From Mucispirillum schaedleri ASF457 (GTDB lineage Bacteria; Chrysiogenota; Deferribacteres; Deferribacterales; Mucispirillaceae), in NCBI RefSeq assembly GCF_000487995.2, contig NZ_CP097562.1, positions 1,857,001 to 1,921,000 of the forward strand: a DNA stretch of 64,000 nt. Reading direction: 5' to 3'. A program made the translations under genes and the position numbers. Below are positions 34,270 through 44,656 of the stretch, in pieces. Under the pieces are notes generated by a model, which worked only from the letters and a program-made list of their open reading frames with translations, had not been told where the DNA came from and did not search any database. The first letter of the stretch is position 1. Each line of letters starts with the position of its first letter.

Positions 34270-36669
34270 ATGAATGTTAGTATAAACTGGTTAAAAGAAT
34301 ATATTGATTTAAATGATAAATCCGTTAAAGAAATAGCTGATGGGTTAACATTAGCAGGTTTAGAAGCTGAAGGCTTTTATGAGATTTCTGCCCTTTCAAA
34401 TGTGGTAACTGCAAAAGTAATTAAGTTAGAAAAACATCCAAATGCTGATAAATTAAGGATATGTATAGTAACAGACGGAAAAGAAAATTATCAGGTTGTA
34501 TGCGGTGCTCCAAATGTGGCAGCAGGGCAGATTGTGCCGTTTGCAAAAATTGGTGCTGTGCTTGGTGATATAAAAATAAAGGAAGCAAAACTTCGCGGAG
34601 TAGATTCTTTTGGTATGATTTGCTCTGAAAGAGAGCTTGGCTTAACTGATGAACATAATGGTATTATGGTGCTGCCTGAAGATACACCACTTGGGGCAGA
34701 TATTAACAGTATTGCAGGCACAGGCGATACTATTGTAGAGTTTAATGCTACTCCAAACAGACCAGACTGGCTTTCTGTTATAGGTATTGCAAGGGAAGCT
34801 GCAGCAGTATTTCAAAGACCTTTAAAACTGCCTGAATGCAGCACAGCAGAAAGCAGTGAAAATGTTTATGATTTAATAAGAGTAGATATTGAAGAAAAAG
34901 AAAAATGTCCAATATATTTTGCCCGTATAATAAAAGGTGTTAAAATTGCACCATCTCCATTATGGATGCAGGCAAAATTAAGAGCAGCAGGTGTTAGACC
35001 TATTAACAATATAGTAGATGTTACAAACTATATATTAATGGAATGGGGACAGCCGCTGCATGCTTTTGATATAAGAAATATTGATAAAAGCATTATTGTT
35101 AGAAATGCTTTTGATAATGAAAAAATCACAGCTCTTGATGGCAAAGAATATACATTAAATAAAGATATGCTTGTAATTGCAGATATTTCCAAACCATTAG
35201 CCATTGCAGGTATTATGGGTGGCGAATATACATCAGTTATGAGTGATACAGACACTGTTGTATTAGAATGTGCTTATTTTGAGCCGTCAGTTGTCCGCAA
35301 AACAAGTAAAAAACTTGGTCTGACTTCAGATTCATCATACAGATATGAGCGTGGTATAGATTATGGTGCTACTGAAAAATTAGCAGACTATGCAGCAAAC
35401 TTAATTGCAGAAATCTGCGGCGGTAAAGTATTAAAAGGAAAAGTCGGCTCAAATAATCTAAAAATAGAAGAAAGAAATGTTACTTCATCATGCAGCAGAA
35501 TAAATAAACTTTTAGGCTCTAATTATAATATAGAAGATATGAAAAATATTTTAAACAGCCTTTCTATAAAAACAGAAACAGATGGCGATAAATTAATATC
35601 TCATATCCCTACATTCAGAAATGATGTTGCTTTAGAATGTGATATTGCAGAAGAAGTTGCAAGAATTATGGGCTATGATAAAATAAGCTGCACTATGCCT
35701 AAAATGGATAATGAAATAGATATTCAAAGCCCAAAAGTCAGATACAGCAGAACAGCAAGAAATGTTTTAGAAAATTTAGGCTATAATGAAGTATTAAACT
35801 TTTCATTTTCAGGTGCAGAATATTTATCTATTTTTGATACTAATGAAGAACATTTTGTAAAACTTTTGAACCCTATTTCTCAGGATATGGCATGGATGAG
35901 AACATATATTTTCCCATCTATTATTAAAAATATGCAGACAAATAAAAATATGGGTTATTCAAGCATTAAACTTTTTGAGCTTTCAAATGTATATATATCA
36001 AACGGCAAGTCAAATCTGGCTCAGGAAAAGCTGCATTTATCACTTGGTGTTATGGGCAGCTATTATGATGATACATGGATAAATATGCCAAAACTTGATA
36101 CTTTTTACTACTTAAAAGGTGCTCTTGATAATGTGCTTTGCAAGTTTGATATGGCAGCAGAATATATAAGATTAGAAGACTGCCATTTTCTTCATCCCGG
36201 AAAATCTGCTTCTGTACTTATAAATGGCAAATATGCAGGCTTTATTGGTGCATTACACCCTGATATATTAGAAAAACTTGATATAAAAAATGACTGTTAT
36301 GTGGCAGAAATTGATTTTTCTTTATTAATTGATGAAGCATATAATAAAAATGAAGCTTCAAAATCAAGTATGCGTTATACTAAATTTTCAAGATATCCAT
36401 CTATCCAGAGAGATTTAGCATTAATTGTAAAAAGCAGAGTGAGTGCAGCTGATTTAATAAATACAGTAAAATCAATAAGCCCTATAATTACAGATACAGT
36501 TGTGTTTGATGTATTTGAAGGCAAACCTATAAATTTTGGATATAAAAGTATAGCCATCCGCATAACTTTTACTGATATTGAAAAAACATTAAGAGATGAT
36601 GATATTAATCCGATAATAGATAATATCTTAAAAGCCCTTGAAAAAGAACATGGGGCAGTTCTCAGGTAG
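34270..36669 (+). CDS. pheT: Phenylalanyl-tRNA synthetase beta subunit
   Basis: 799 residues, usual length. Domain order: B1, tRNA-binding OB fold (residues 40-150; VVTAKVIKLEKHPNADKL, FGMICSERELGL), B3/B4 editing region (GVRPINNIVDVTNYILMEWG, PLHAFD), B5, class II-like fold and C-terminal ferredoxin-like anticodon-binding domain (YTKFSRYPSIQRDLALIVK). The editing segment looks complete. Cotranscribed with pheS. Confidence 0.97.
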   Translation: MNVSINWLKEYIDLNDKSVKEIADGLTLAGLEAEGFYEISALSNVVTAKVIKLEKHPNADKLRICIVTDGKENYQVVCGAPNVAAGQIVPFAKIGAVLGDIKIKEAKLRGVDSFGMICSERELGLTDEHNGIMVLPEDTPLGADINSIAGTGDTIVEFNATPNRPDWLSVIGIAREAAAVFQRPLKLPECSTAESSENVYDLIRVDIEEKEKCPIYFARIIKGVKIAPSPLWMQAKLRAAGVRPINNIVDVTNYILMEWGQPLHAFDIRNIDKSIIVRNAFDNEKITALDGKEYTLNKDMLVIADISKPLAIAGIMGGEYTSVMSDTDTVVLECAYFEPSVVRKTSKKLGLTSDSSYRYERGIDYGATEKLADYAANLIAEICGGKVLKGKVGSNNLKIEERNVTSSCSRINKLLGSNYNIEDMKNILNSLSIKTETDGDKLISHIPTFRNDVALECDIAEEVARIMGYDKISCTMPKMDNEIDIQSPKVRYSRTARNVLENLGYNEVLNFSFSGAEYLSIFDTNEEHFVKLLNPISQDMAWMRTYIFPSIIKNMQTNKNMGYSSIKLFELSNVYISNGKSNLAQEKLHLSLGVMGSYYDDTWINMPKLDTFYYLKGALDNVLCKFDMAAEYIRLEDCHFLHPGKSASVLINGKYAGFIGALHPDILEKLDIKNDCYVAEIDFSLLIDEAYNKNEASKSSMRYTKFSRYPSIQRDLALIVKSRVSAADLINTVKSISPIITDTVVFDVFEGKPINFGYKSIAIRITFTDIEKTLRDDDINPIIDNILKALEKEHGAVLR

Positions 36670-36869
36670 CAGCATGATACCTGACTAAGTTTTTTATTGT
36701 GTTTGTTTAATACTAATTATTTTTACATATAAAAAATAGAAATGATTATAAAAAGTCTGCATAATTATTGTATTTTTATATAATTTATGCAGTATATGTT
36801 ATTAACTGCTTGAAAGTTTAAAAAAATTATGGTTAAAATAATTTTTTAAGCATACTTGTCGGAGCGATT

Positions 36870-38405
36870 ATGAATAAAAAAATAATCTTACTTGTTACTA
36901 TAATATTAATGTTATTTACCTGCACAGTTTATGCAGTTGAACCTTATTTAAATACACAGCTTTTAGAATCAGCATCTGTTGGAGATGCAGATGCAGTGCG
37001 TGACGCACTATATAATGGTGCTGATGTTGATGCAAGAGACAGGCTTGGAAACACTTCCCTTATTCTTGCAGCAGACGGCGGTTATCAGGAAGTAGTAAGA
37101 ATGCTTATTGCATATAAGGCATCAGTAAATGCAGTAAATAAGTTTGGTTATACTCCACTGATGTCTGCTGTTACTAATTCCCACAGATATATTGCATCTC
37201 TGCTTATAAAAGCAGGTGCAGACCCAAAACTTCCTAATAAATATGGCACTACTCCAGAAATGTATATTAAAGCTCAGGGTTTTTTTACAATGAATGAATA
37301 TATCAGCGATGAAAAACCTGTTATTACTTCCCGCATAGACGACAGACCAGCAAGACGAGGCACTATGGCAGCAATTCACAGTGCTCCATGGAGAGAAGAA
37401 TTTAATCAGCTTATATCTCTTGGCAAAACAAATGAAGCTGCTGAGCTTTTAGTCGGCTATGCTAATACAAAAAATCCTGAAGCATGCTATCTTTTAGGCA
37501 CATTATTTTTATCAAAAGGCAATACTGAACAGGGTATTTTCTGGGTTAAGCAGGCTGCTGCCCTTGGAGATTCTATGATGAAATACCGTGCTGCAAAATC
37601 TATTATAGATAATGGTGCAGGAATTGGTATGAAAGAAGCAGTAGCAATGCTTAAAGAAGCTATTGCAGAGGGTAATAATTTTGCTAAAACTGAATATGCG
37701 AAAGCACTGCTTTTTGGCAATGGAGTTCCAAAAGATAATGCTAATGCTTATGCTTTATTTAAAGATGCAGCTTCTTATGATTTACCTGAAGCAGTATACT
37801 ATACTGGTATGCTTGAATATACTGGCAGAGGCACTGTAAAAGATGAAACAAAAGGCTCTGCTAAAATTCAAATGGCAGCAGATATGGGGTTTTATGAAGC
37901 AGAACAGTTTATTGATAAATTAAATGCTCAAAAACATATAAATCTATTAGTTAATTCAAAAGTAGGCGATAGAGCAACAGTGAAAGCATATCTTATTTCT
38001 ATGGGTGCACCTATTAATATAGATAACCCAGAATGTGATGTTTATAAAATAGGCAGTGCATGGAATGATGCTTATAAAATATCAACTGTTAAAATGTGCT
38101 ATCCGGGGGACGGCACAGTAGAAGCTAAATTTATACTAGGTGAAGCAATAGATAATATTGAATTTACATACTTAAAAGGATTATATCCATCGGCTGAATT
38201 CAGTATGCCTTCAATGTATGATAATACGCCTGTTCAAGTAAACAAAGAGAAGATAAATGCTTATGATTTAGATATTGCAGGTGATAATAACTCTCTTGAT
38301 AATATAAGCATATATGACAATACACAGGATAATATTACAGGTAATAAAGAGAATATAGATTTTTCTAAACCTGTATCTTCTGATATTAAAAACAGTAATA
38401 ACTAG
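36870..38405 (+). CDS. Exported ankyrin-repeat and Sel1-repeat protein
   Basis: 511 residues with a signal peptide (MNKKIILLVTIILMLFTCTVYA). Three ankyrin repeats fill about 28-135 (GDADAVRDALYNGADVDARD, GNTSLILAADGGYQEVVRMLI, YGTTPEMY). Four or so Sel1-like repeats fill about 205-340 (ACYLLGTLFLSKGN, AKTEYAKALLFGNGVPKDNANAY). The C-terminal third has Asn/Asp-rich low-complexity sequence. Such repeats bind proteins; a periplasmic role is suggested. The next gene starts 5 bases after the stop, with the same exported repeat-protein theme. Confidence 0.85.
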   Translation: MNKKIILLVTIILMLFTCTVYAVEPYLNTQLLESASVGDADAVRDALYNGADVDARDRLGNTSLILAADGGYQEVVRMLIAYKASVNAVNKFGYTPLMSAVTNSHRYIASLLIKAGADPKLPNKYGTTPEMYIKAQGFFTMNEYISDEKPVITSRIDDRPARRGTMAAIHSAPWREEFNQLISLGKTNEAAELLVGYANTKNPEACYLLGTLFLSKGNTEQGIFWVKQAAALGDSMMKYRAAKSIIDNGAGIGMKEAVAMLKEAIAEGNNFAKTEYAKALLFGNGVPKDNANAYALFKDAASYDLPEAVYYTGMLEYTGRGTVKDETKGSAKIQMAADMGFYEAEQFIDKLNAQKHINLLVNSKVGDRATVKAYLISMGAPINIDNPECDVYKIGSAWNDAYKISTVKMCYPGDGTVEAKFILGEAIDNIEFTYLKGLYPSAEFSMPSMYDNTPVQVNKEKINAYDLDIAGDNNSLDNISIYDNTQDNITGNKENIDFSKPVSSDIKNSNN

Positions 38406-38410
38406 GCAGC

Positions 38411-39703
38411 ATGAAAAAACATATATTAATTTTATTTATATTATTAATCCCATTACAAATTTTTGGAGCTGATTTAGAAAGCACTGTTAGAGATGCTTTT
38501 GAGCTATACTCTGTTAATAACTTTGCTGAGGCTGCCCCTATGTTTGAAGAAGCATATTATATGGCAAAGAAAAATACTCCAAAAGATATATCAAGCAGAT
38601 TTCGCACTTCCTTATATACAGGTCTTTGTTACAGAGGTATGAATGAATATCAGCAGGCAGCAGCTTGGTTTGCTGTCAGTCTTGCACTGGCTGAAAAAGT
38701 AAATGATTTATATGATATTCCTACACTTATTGCTTATATTGCAGAAGCAGAAAGAATGGCGGGTAATGTAAAACAGGCAGAAGAATATTATGCAAAGGCA
38801 CTGCTTTATGCAGATTTAACGGATAAAGACAAGGCAGTATTATATTATGGAATGGCTGAAAGCAGGCGTATTAATGAAAACTATTCAGGTTCAAAAGAAA
38901 GCTGTGATGAAGCACTAAAATATGCAGGTAATTTAAAACTGTATAAAATATTGTCTTCATGTGATATAATATATGGAGAATATTATAGAGTTAATAAAGA
39001 CTATGCAAAGGCAATGTATTATTTTACAAGGGCTCATGATACATCTCGTGCAAAAAAGTATGCAGATATTTTAGTGCCAGCATTAAATGGAATGGGGCTT
39101 ACATCAGAAGCTCTACACCGCTCTGATGCAGCACGGGAATATTTTGAGCAGGCTTTTTTTGCAGCAGTAGAAAATGGTGCAGTAGATAATACTGATATAA
39201 TATATAAAAAAATAATAGACTATATGCCTGAAAAAGGCAGTTTTAAATATCAGGGAGATAAAGCCTTAGAGCTTGCATCATTAGATTTTTTAGATGATGA
39301 AACATCACTTCTTTTATACAGTCTTTCTGCACTTTATTACAGAAATGGTGGAAGATATGAAGAATTATATCCTGCTGCAGAAACAGGTTATAATCTGGCA
39401 GTTAATCTTTCAGAGCAGAATCAGGCTGCAGAATTTTTATATGATATGGCACTTTCTCTTTTTAAATCAGAAGAGTATGAAGAATGTGCTGCAAGAAGTG
39501 AAGAAGCTGTGTCTCGCTTAAAATCTACAGATAGAAAACATCTTCTTAAAGATGCATATTTAGTCAGGTCAGAATGTTTATATAACTTAGGACTTTACAG
39601 ACAGTCTTATGAGATGGCAGAACATGCACTAAATTATGCAAAACTTGCAGAACATGATAAAATTAATGCAAGAATTGCAGAAATTAAAGAAAAATTAATA
39701 TAG
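38411..39703 (+). CDS. Exported TPR protein
   Basis: 430 residues with signal peptide (MKKHILILFILLIPLQIFGAD). About eight to nine TPR units fill the remainder (FRTSLYTGLCYRGMNEYQQA, EEYYAKALLYADLTDKDKAVLYYG, EYYRVNKDYAKAMYYFTRA). No enzymatic domain. It forms a two-gene operon with the upstream ankyrin/Sel1 protein, and both may act together in the periplasm. Partner unknown. Confidence 0.85.
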   Translation: MKKHILILFILLIPLQIFGADLESTVRDAFELYSVNNFAEAAPMFEEAYYMAKKNTPKDISSRFRTSLYTGLCYRGMNEYQQAAAWFAVSLALAEKVNDLYDIPTLIAYIAEAERMAGNVKQAEEYYAKALLYADLTDKDKAVLYYGMAESRRINENYSGSKESCDEALKYAGNLKLYKILSSCDIIYGEYYRVNKDYAKAMYYFTRAHDTSRAKKYADILVPALNGMGLTSEALHRSDAAREYFEQAFFAAVENGAVDNTDIIYKKIIDYMPEKGSFKYQGDKALELASLDFLDDETSLLLYSLSALYYRNGGRYEELYPAAETGYNLAVNLSEQNQAAEFLYDMALSLFKSEEYEECAARSEEAVSRLKSTDRKHLLKDAYLVRSECLYNLGLYRQSYEMAEHALNYAKLAEHDKINARIAEIKEKLI

Positions 39704-40176
39704 AAGAATTGAAATAATAATATACTGTTGCAAAAAAGCAATAATATATGGTTATATAAAGTTTTAATAGCATGTAATGTTTGAAAGTGTGTTAATAAGT
39801 AACAAAAGAAATCTTTAATATTTATTATGAATACAGCAAGATAATTTAAAGTAAATGCGGTATTACTGAGCCTAAAAGGTGAAGTATCTAAAAAAAGAAT
39901 GTCAATGCTGAGCTTGATGTTTAAGCGAAGTATCTAAAAACAATAGATAGTTTAAATATATTATACATTACTGTCATATCAATCATTTAAATTTTTCGCC
40001 TTTAAAAATCAGGCTCAAAATGACATAATTGTAATATTTTTATTTATTCATAGTTACAGCAATACAATGTCTATTCTGAGCGTAGTGAAAAATCATAATA
40101 TATCTTTTATTTTCAAATTCATTATATATTTATTTTTAGTAATAAATATTACGAAATTAATTTGAGTATCAAATAT
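39704..40176. repeat. Gene-free stretch with several dispersed repeat arms
   Basis: Left arms start at about 39868 (TATTACTGAGCC, then GAAGTATCT) and 39901 (GTCAATGCTGAGC, then GCGAAGTATCT). A right arm ends near 40024 (TTTTTCGCC, then AGGCTCAAAATGAC), and a further arm lies at about 40069-40094 (GTCTATTCTGAGCG, then GTGAAAAATC). No gene seen. The nested first two left arms suggest one copy inserted next to another. Confidence 0.7.
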
Positions 40177-40851
40177 TTATACCCCTGCAATTTTAGCTGT
40201 AACTTTTCCTAATATAGTAATTGTTTCATCCTGCATTTCTGCAGCAGAATATATTTGTGTTTCATAATTTTTATTATCAGAAATAACTTTTAAATTGCCG
40301 TCTTTATCTTTATCAAGTCTTTTTACTCTAAGTCCATTAATATTATCTTTTATTACATATACACCATTTAAAGAAATAGAAAAATTTTTGTCTATTACAA
40401 CTAAATCATTATCGTTCAAAGTAGGTGCCATACTGTCTCCATTTACTTTAACAATTAAAGCATTTTCCGGAGCAATACCTTTGGAATGTAGAAAAGATAA
40501 AGGAATAGGGAAAGACAATATCTGACCGTCACTGTCCCATTCAAGCCCGTGACCTGCAGAAACCCCAATATCTCTATAAAAGCTGATATATGCAATATCG
40601 CTTCCTGTAATAATTTCTGCACTGTTGCATGAAGTCTTTTTTAATTCCTGTATAAATCTATCCATAGGCTCATTATAATATGCTGCAATTTTTTGAATAG
40701 TTTCAATATTAAGGCTTTTGATTTCTCTCAATATAAACCGTGTTATTGTGCTTGTATTAACACAGCCTACCTTTGCAATGGTATTGGCACTTATATTTTT
40801 TTCTTTCATAAAATTATTAAGATTTTGTGCAATATTATCATTGATACCCAT
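40177..40851 (-). CDS. LexA/CI-like repressor with S24 peptidase domain
   Basis: 224 residues from ATG 40851 (GGGGAA 5 bases upstream; ATG 40863 gives four more residues). The N-terminal HTH (residues 6-60) resembles phage repressors. The C-terminal S24 domain has Ser140 in NGDSMAPTL and Lys177 in GLRVKRL, 37 apart as in E. coli LexA, and a candidate Ala-Gly cleavage bond in VSAGHG. It should be a self-cleaving, damage-responsive repressor. No LexA-type operator repeat was identified in the divergent gap. A small HTH gene is divergent at 41066. Confidence 0.9.
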   Translation of the reverse strand: MGINDNIAQNLNNFMKEKNISANTIAKVGCVNTSTITRFILREIKSLNIETIQKIAAYYNEPMDRFIQELKKTSCNSAEIITGSDIAYISFYRDIGVSAGHGLEWDSDGQILSFPIPLSFLHSKGIAPENALIVKVNGDSMAPTLNDNDLVVIDKNFSISLNGVYVIKDNINGLRVKRLDKDKDGNLKVISDNKNYETQIYSAAEMQDETITILGKVTAKIAGV

Positions 40852-41065
40852 ATATTTCCCCATAAATTAAATTTTAAGCAAAAAAATGCTTGACTTTGTT
40901 GTTAATAAGCAATATATATAATTATAGTTACTTTTAAAGAAAAAATCAAGATAAATTTTGTGTGTTTTAGCAATATTATATTGCTGCAAGAAATATATTA
41001 TAAGCAGTATATGAGCTGAAAATACATATAAAAATAATATTATAATACATTTTGGGGGGAATTAT

Positions 41066-41305
41066 ATGTATGAGAGTTTTGTGGATGAAATAATGAATAC
41101 TATTCCACAGTTTAAGCAAATGCTTACCGTAGACTATATTGCAAGAAAAATTGATTTAAGCGATAGAACAGTCCGCAGATATATTGAAAATGGTAAGCTT
41201 GAAGCATTAAATTTCAGTCATGAAGGCAGGTCAGTTTACAGAGTGCCGCGAACTGCATTCAGGCGGTTTTTAGAAACATATTACACCATGAGCGACTGCT
41301 TATAA
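41066..41305 (+). CDS. Small excisionase/MerR-like HTH protein
   Basis: 79 residues with a winged HTH of the helix-turn-helix_17 (excisionase-like) type: LTVDYIARKIDLSDRTVRRY, then ENGKLEALNF and YRVPRTAFRRFLE. DNA-binding only, with no effector domain. Six G bases and a GGGGGAA ribosome site precede the ATG. It faces away from the S24 repressor, an arrangement used by phage and plasmid switches, but no integrase is near. Confidence 0.78.
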   Translation: MYESFVDEIMNTIPQFKQMLTVDYIARKIDLSDRTVRRYIENGKLEALNFSHEGRSVYRVPRTAFRRFLETYYTMSDCL

Positions 41306-41436
41306 ATTTAAATTAAACTGGGCTTGTAATGTTATCAAGTTCAGTTTTTTTATTGATTTTTAAGCTATTCATTATAGACAATCAAATAAAATTTATGTAT
41401 ATTTAAACAAATAATAATGATTTGTAGAGGTGTTTT

Positions 41437-42486
41437 ATGAAGTTTATAAGCGATATTGTATCTTATTTGCAAAGCCATATTTATTTCAATAATACTCTTT
41501 TTAACTATATTGTTGCAGTATTGATTTTTATATCTATAGTTTTTGCAATCACATTATTTATTAAATTTGTCATTAAAAAAATTCCAATAGAGCAAAGCAT
41601 ATCTAATGTTTTTTTTGCATCAGTTATAGAAATATTTCGCAAGCGTCTTATATATATTTCCTATGCTGTAGCTGTTTATGCTGCTCTTACATATTTGACG
41701 ATACCTGAAAAGGTAACACAGATTATACATAATGCTGTAATGGTATATATATCTATAATAGTTGTGCTTGCAATAACAGATATATTAAAAAACATAAATA
41801 CAGAAAGCCTTGCAAAAACAGGTGTAAATAAAATACCAGCAGGTATTCTTACATTATTAAAAACTCTTATTTGGATTGCAGCCCTGCTTTTTATATTCTC
41901 AAATTTAGGTTATAATGTATCAACATTTGTTACTGGTCTTGGTATTGGTGGTATAGCAGTTGCCCTTGCCGCTCAAAATATACTGGGTGATTTATTTAAC
42001 TATATCGTTATTATTTTTGATAAACCTTTTGTAAAGGGCGATTTAATTCAGTTTAATTCATTTTCTGGCAGGGTGGAATATATTGGTATTAAAAGCACAA
42101 GGATAAGGGGCTCTAATGGGGAGATGTTATCTGTTTCTAATACTGACCTTACAAAAAGTGTTATACAAAACTTTGAAATGGCTTTAAAACGAAGAAATGT
42201 ATCTATTATCGGAGTAGAATACGAAACAAATATTGAGCTTGTGCATAAAATGCCAGAACTTTTAGAGCAGGCAGTCAAATCAGTTGACAATGTAGAATTT
42301 GCACGGGTGCATTTATCTTCCTTTAATACATCAAGTATTGATTTTGAACTTGTATATTATGTATTATCAAATGACTATGTAGAATATACAAAAGGTGTGC
42401 AGGCAGTTAATTTTGCAATACTTGATATTTTTGGGAAAGAAGGTGTAAATTTTGCATATCCAGCACAAAGAATGATAAGCAAATAA
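41437..42486 (+). CDS. MscS-family mechanosensitive channel
   Basis: 349 residues. Four or so hydrophobic segments lie in residues 20-185 (LFNYIVAVLIFISIVFAITLFI; VYISIIVVLAITDIL). The pore helix and MscS signature are GLGIGGIAVALAAQNILGDLFNY, then the upper beta domain FVKGDLIQFNSFSGRVEYIGIKSTRIRG. An osmotic safety valve in the inner membrane is the family role. Ribosome site AGAGGTG. Alone in its run. Confidence 0.92.
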   Translation: MKFISDIVSYLQSHIYFNNTLFNYIVAVLIFISIVFAITLFIKFVIKKIPIEQSISNVFFASVIEIFRKRLIYISYAVAVYAALTYLTIPEKVTQIIHNAVMVYISIIVVLAITDILKNINTESLAKTGVNKIPAGILTLLKTLIWIAALLFIFSNLGYNVSTFVTGLGIGGIAVALAAQNILGDLFNYIVIIFDKPFVKGDLIQFNSFSGRVEYIGIKSTRIRGSNGEMLSVSNTDLTKSVIQNFEMALKRRNVSIIGVEYETNIELVHKMPELLEQAVKSVDNVEFARVHLSSFNTSSIDFELVYYVLSNDYVEYTKGVQAVNFAILDIFGKEGVNFAYPAQRMISK

Positions 42487-42562
42487 TAATATTTGCTTGA
42501 CGATTTATTTATATTGTTTTAGTTTATCGGCAGAGTTATATTAAAAATTTAAGAATGAGCCA

Positions 42563-42925
42563 TCGCACAGGCTGAAAGCAACAGCCGAATTTATTTCCGC
42601 AGCAGTGTGGTTTTAAAAATTCATGGAAGAATTTTTAAATAAAAGTTTAAAGGCTCAGGATGAGCCGTCGCATAGCGCGAACGGTTTTTGTGAGGACTGC
42701 CGATTTCCTGAGCGAGTAGTGAAGAATAAGAAATCGCACAGGCTGAAAGCAACAGCCGAATTTATTTCCGCAGCAGCGTGGTTTTAAAAATTCATGGAAG
42801 AATTTTTAAATAAAAGTTTAAAGGCTCAGGATGAGCCGTCGCATAGCGTAAGCAGCAAGGAATTTATTTCCGCAGCAGCGTGGTTTTAAAAATTCATGGA
42901 AGAATTTTTAAATAAAAGTTTAAAG
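42563..42925 (+). repeat. Structured tandem repeats before dnaX (family 2, group A)
   Basis: A unit of about 114 bases appears at 42563 and 42734 (period 171), with a 65-base part copy at 42861-42925 that runs into the dnaX ribosome site. Each unit has hairpins GGCTG/CAGCC, AAAAATTC-ATGGAA-GAATTTTT and GGCTCA-GGA-TGAGCC. The first two units are joined by a segment with CGATTTC/GAAATCG arms around CGAGTAG. The family recurs, diverged, at 45549-45963. No coding sequence is evident in the 446-base gap 42487-42932. Confidence 0.88.
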
Positions 42926-42932
42926 AGGTTTT

Positions 42933-44632
42933 ATGTCATATTTAGCACTTGCCCGTAAGTATAGACCACAAACATTTTCAGAAGTATTATCTCAGGATTT
43001 TATCACTTCTACTCTGCAGAATGCTATTAATATGGGCAGAGTTACACATGCATATCTTTTTACAGGTCCAAGAGGTGTGGGCAAAACATCTACAGCCCGT
43101 ATTTTTGCAAAAGCATTAAACTGTCAAAATCCAGTAAATGCAGCTCCCTGTGGCGAATGTGATAACTGTCTTGAAATTACAGGCGGCACATCTCTTGATG
43201 TGATAGAAATAGATGGTGCATCAAACAGAGGGGTGGAAGAAATCCGCTCTTTAAGGGAAGCCGTAAAATTTGTGCCTGTAAAAAGCAAATATAAAGTGAT
43301 AATAGTAGATGAAGTGCATATGTTGACTGAGCAGGCTTTTAATGCTCTTTTAAAAACATTAGAGGAACCACCTGAATATGTCATATTTATATTTGCTACA
43401 ACTGACCAGCATAAAATACCTGTAACTATACTTTCCAGATGCCAAAGATATGAGTTTAAAAAAATCTCTTATGAAGAAATGAACTCTAATCTGAAAAATA
43501 TACTTGTAAAAGAAAATATAGAGTATGAAGAAGATGCATTAAATTATATTATCCGCAATTCTGATGGCTGTATGAGAGATGCTCTTTCACTGTTGGACCA
43601 GATAATAGCTTATGGTGGTGGAAAAATAACATTAGAAGATACAGCATATCTTTTAGGCATAACAGATTCATATTTATCTAATGATATTTTTAGTGCAATA
43701 TTAAAAGAAGAAGCTGAAAAACTTGCTGATTTAGTAAGTATGGCAGATGAAAAAGGCATAGATTATAAATATATGACAGAGTGCCTTATTGAGCATTGCA
43801 GAAATATGATGATTTACAGCATATCTAATAAACTGCCAAGCAGGGATTTTACAAGCAGAGAAGAGGAATATTATTTATTACTAAAAGAATATGGGGAAAA
43901 AGCTAAGCTTTACAGCTTGTTTCAAATACTTACAAAGCTTATAAATGATTTAAAATATTCTGATTTTGCAAGATATGTTTTTGAATTTGCAGTTATAAAG
44001 GCAGCAAATATATCATCTCTTATCAATTTATTAGATGGAGAAAGTCATGCTGCTGCACCTGTAAAAAAAGAAGTATCTGCACCAGTTAAAGCAAGTGAAA
44101 ATGCAGATAGACCAGTAAAACAGGAAACTATATCTCAGGAAAAATCAGCTGATAATGAGCCTGCCCCTGTTCTTAAAGGTAGTAATGAGGGTATATGGAC
44201 AAGGATATTAAATATAGCTTCATCAAAAAATCCTATGATATATGCTATGCTGCAGCATGCAAGGCTTATAGAAGATACAGCTGAACATTTATCTATCAGT
44301 TTTCCACTAGAGCGTAAGTTTCAGTATAATCAGTTAAAGTCTGGCAACTCAAAAGATATATTTGAAAATATTGTTTTTATGGTAAGTGAAAAACATACTA
44401 AAATAGATATTGAGCTTGACAGCAGCATAGAAAACAGTAAAAAAAAAGCTCTGATTTAAAAGACAGTAACAGTATGCAAGCAAGTGTGGAAACACCTTTA
44501 AAAAGAGTGCAGTCAAATAAAATAGAAAGTTTTGCCATGCAGAAAATGAAAGAAGAAGTAAAAGATAATCTATTTTTAAAAAAGGCAGAAAAAGAGTTAG
44601 GCTGCCAGATAATTAATATAGAAAAGAATTAA
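42933..44632 (+). CDS. dnaX: DNA polymerase III tau/gamma subunit; -1 frame needed for the C-terminus
   Basis: Clamp-loader ATPase. Walker A GPRGVGKTSTA, zinc cluster CGECDNC, DEVHMLTEQAFNALLKTLEEPP and SRC motif (LSRCQRYEF) are intact. The zero frame stops at 44459 after 508 residues. It passes an A9 run (44439-44447) followed by GC twelve bases before that stop. In the -1 frame, reading continues from AGC at 44447 through 61 residues to a stop at 44632, with DnaX-like charged tail (KEEVKDNLFLKKAEKELG). A slip on the A9 run would give about 566 residues. The zero-frame form would be the shorter product. The coordinates cover both frames. Confidence 0.9.
44439..44448 (+). promoter_or_regulatory. 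A9G slippery run in dnaX
   Basis: Nine A then G, read AAA AAA AAA GCT in the zero frame. Runs like this slip at transcription or translation; an A9 run in Thermus dnaX and A AAA AAG in E. coli dnaX are known examples. Here the -1 frame stays open for 61 codons. Confidence 0.75.
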
Positions 44633-44656
44633 TATAAATAATATGAGGTGAATATT

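Noticed and set aside
41054-41059. G6 run before the small HTH gene as a phase-variation tract
   Set aside because: Six G overlap a normal ribosome site and are too short to expect frequent slippage.
42563-42925. tRNA or other known small RNA gene
   Set aside because: The stems do not form a cloverleaf and no TTCGA-type loop is present; the repeated units explain the pairing.
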